A DNA stretch of 64,000 nucleotides from Patagioenas fasciata (lineage: Eukaryota > Chordata > Aves > Columbiformes > Columbidae): contig NC_092523.1 in assembly GCF_037038585.1 (NCBI RefSeq), positions 3,787,001-3,851,000 on the forward strand. The letters run 5' to 3'. The translations under genes were made by a program, and so were the position numbers. Shown in pieces: positions 63,120 through 64,000 of this stretch. The notes beneath the pieces are model-generated. The model saw nothing but the letters and a program-made list of their open reading frames with translations. It was not told the DNA's origin and ran no database searches. How positions within the stretch are numbered: the first letter of the stretch is position 1; every line of letters begins with the position of its first letter.

Positions 63120-63660
63120 TAAGACATTTTTTTGGTGGATGTGTACATATAGACAGATTTTTGTGTACATATATTATATATATATATTAGATATATTTAT
63201 AAAACAGATAAATAAACGTCTACACATACAGCAAAATATATAAAACACATACACACACAAAAAAGGTGTAGATGAATAGACGCATTTCATAAATATATAA
63301 CCTACAAAATATATATATACACATGCTATATGTGTATATATCATGCATATTAAAGTGTTCTACATTTCTATAAAATATATACAAATAAAATATACATAAA
63401 TACATTTTCCAAGGGCAACTTATGCATCGCCACGGGGCGACCTGCAAGCCAAACCGCGTCTCCCAAAGCGTCGCTCAAACATCGACATTGAACATCAACA
63501 GCACTGGGGCTGTGAGCGCTTCCCTGGGGAGCCTGTTCCAGCGGTTCTATGTATTTTATAAAGATATATCAATAATATATATGTAGATATATCCCTATAC
63601 ACATACGCAAATGTACAGATGAATTTTGGACTATATAAACCTATATATCTCAAAATGAAG
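63120..63660. repeat. AT-rich simple sequence in RNF24 intron
   Basis: Many TATATA-type runs (for example around 63,170-63,200, 63,295-63,340 and 63,560-63,600). A short GAGCGCTTCCCTGGGGAGCC at 63,515 may be a CR1 scrap. Confidence 0.75.
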
Positions 63661-63830
63661 GTGGTTTTGCCAAGGTCATGCCAGGACCTTTGCTGCTTAA
63701 GTTCACTTGATAAAGGGGATTTTGCCGCAATTCCCTGGAATTGGGGTGGAAGGGAACCCCAGCGAGGTGCAGGGGAACCTGCAGATCCCCCACCCGGGGC
63801 AGGATGGGGTCCCCTGTCCCCCAAACTCAC

Positions 63831-63910
63831 TTTCTGTGGAAGGCATGTTTGCAAGGACAGATCCCCAGCTCGTCCTTGGGCTTGAACTCCTCCAAGCACA
63901 CGGCGCAGAT
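63831..63910 (-). CDS. RNF24: RNF24 penultimate coding exon (RING N-terminal half)
   Basis: Minus strand, acceptor TGTCTTTCAG, donor GTGAGT. Encodes [19 protein letters not shown] and CKHAFHRK, giving the C-x2-C and C-x-H-x2-H ligands of a RING-H2 finger. Phase joins correctly to the last exon (AA plus G makes the Lys of HRKCL). The intron between them is 913 bases and AT-rich. Confidence 0.95.
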
Positions 63911-64000
63911 CTGAAAGACAAGGGAGGAGGCGGTCAGCAAAAATACAACCAAACAAAACCAAACCTTCCCCAAAGTGATGATTTGAGCCAGCTGCCAGCT

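Overview
The window looks like nuclear DNA from a bird. Evidence: more than twenty CR1 LINE pieces, many ending in the avian CR1 tail (ATTCTATGATTCTATGA-like), intron-rich genes with GT-AG splice sites, and the gene order MAVS - PANK2 - RNF24, which matches the order I know from human 20p13. The exact species cannot be told from the sequence alone.

Layout. (1) Positions 1 to about 29,100: no long reading frame, but reading the minus strand for splice signals gives a series of short open exons with good acceptors and donors and mostly compatible reading phases. I interpret this as the left-going part of a large multi-exon gene that starts in the CpG island at 28.85-29.7 kb. I do not recognise its protein. 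DNAAF9 (C20orf194) is only a synteny-based guess. (2) 29,855-35,084: complete MAVS coding sequence on the plus strand, six coding exons, 641 residues, with an N-terminal CARD, proline/serine-rich middle carrying TRAF-type motifs, and a C-terminal membrane anchor. (3) 35.1-43.9 kb: MAVS downstream region and intergenic DNA filled with CR1 copies and a probable solo LTR. (4) 43.95-60.7 kb: PANK2 on the plus strand, CpG-island promoter with six CCAAT boxes, seven exons encoding 437 residues, stop at 58,912, 3' UTR with two poly(A) signals. (5) 61.75-64.0 kb: the last two coding exons and 3' UTR of RNF24 on the minus strand, tail-to-tail with PANK2. The upstream RNF24 exons lie beyond the window.

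The three recognised genes are functionally unrelated neighbours: antiviral signalling at the mitochondrial outer membrane (MAVS), the first step of coenzyme A synthesis (PANK2), and a membrane RING-type ubiquitin ligase (RNF24). Several CR1 groups of distinct subfamilies can be compared directly because the same 3' segment recurs many times in the window.
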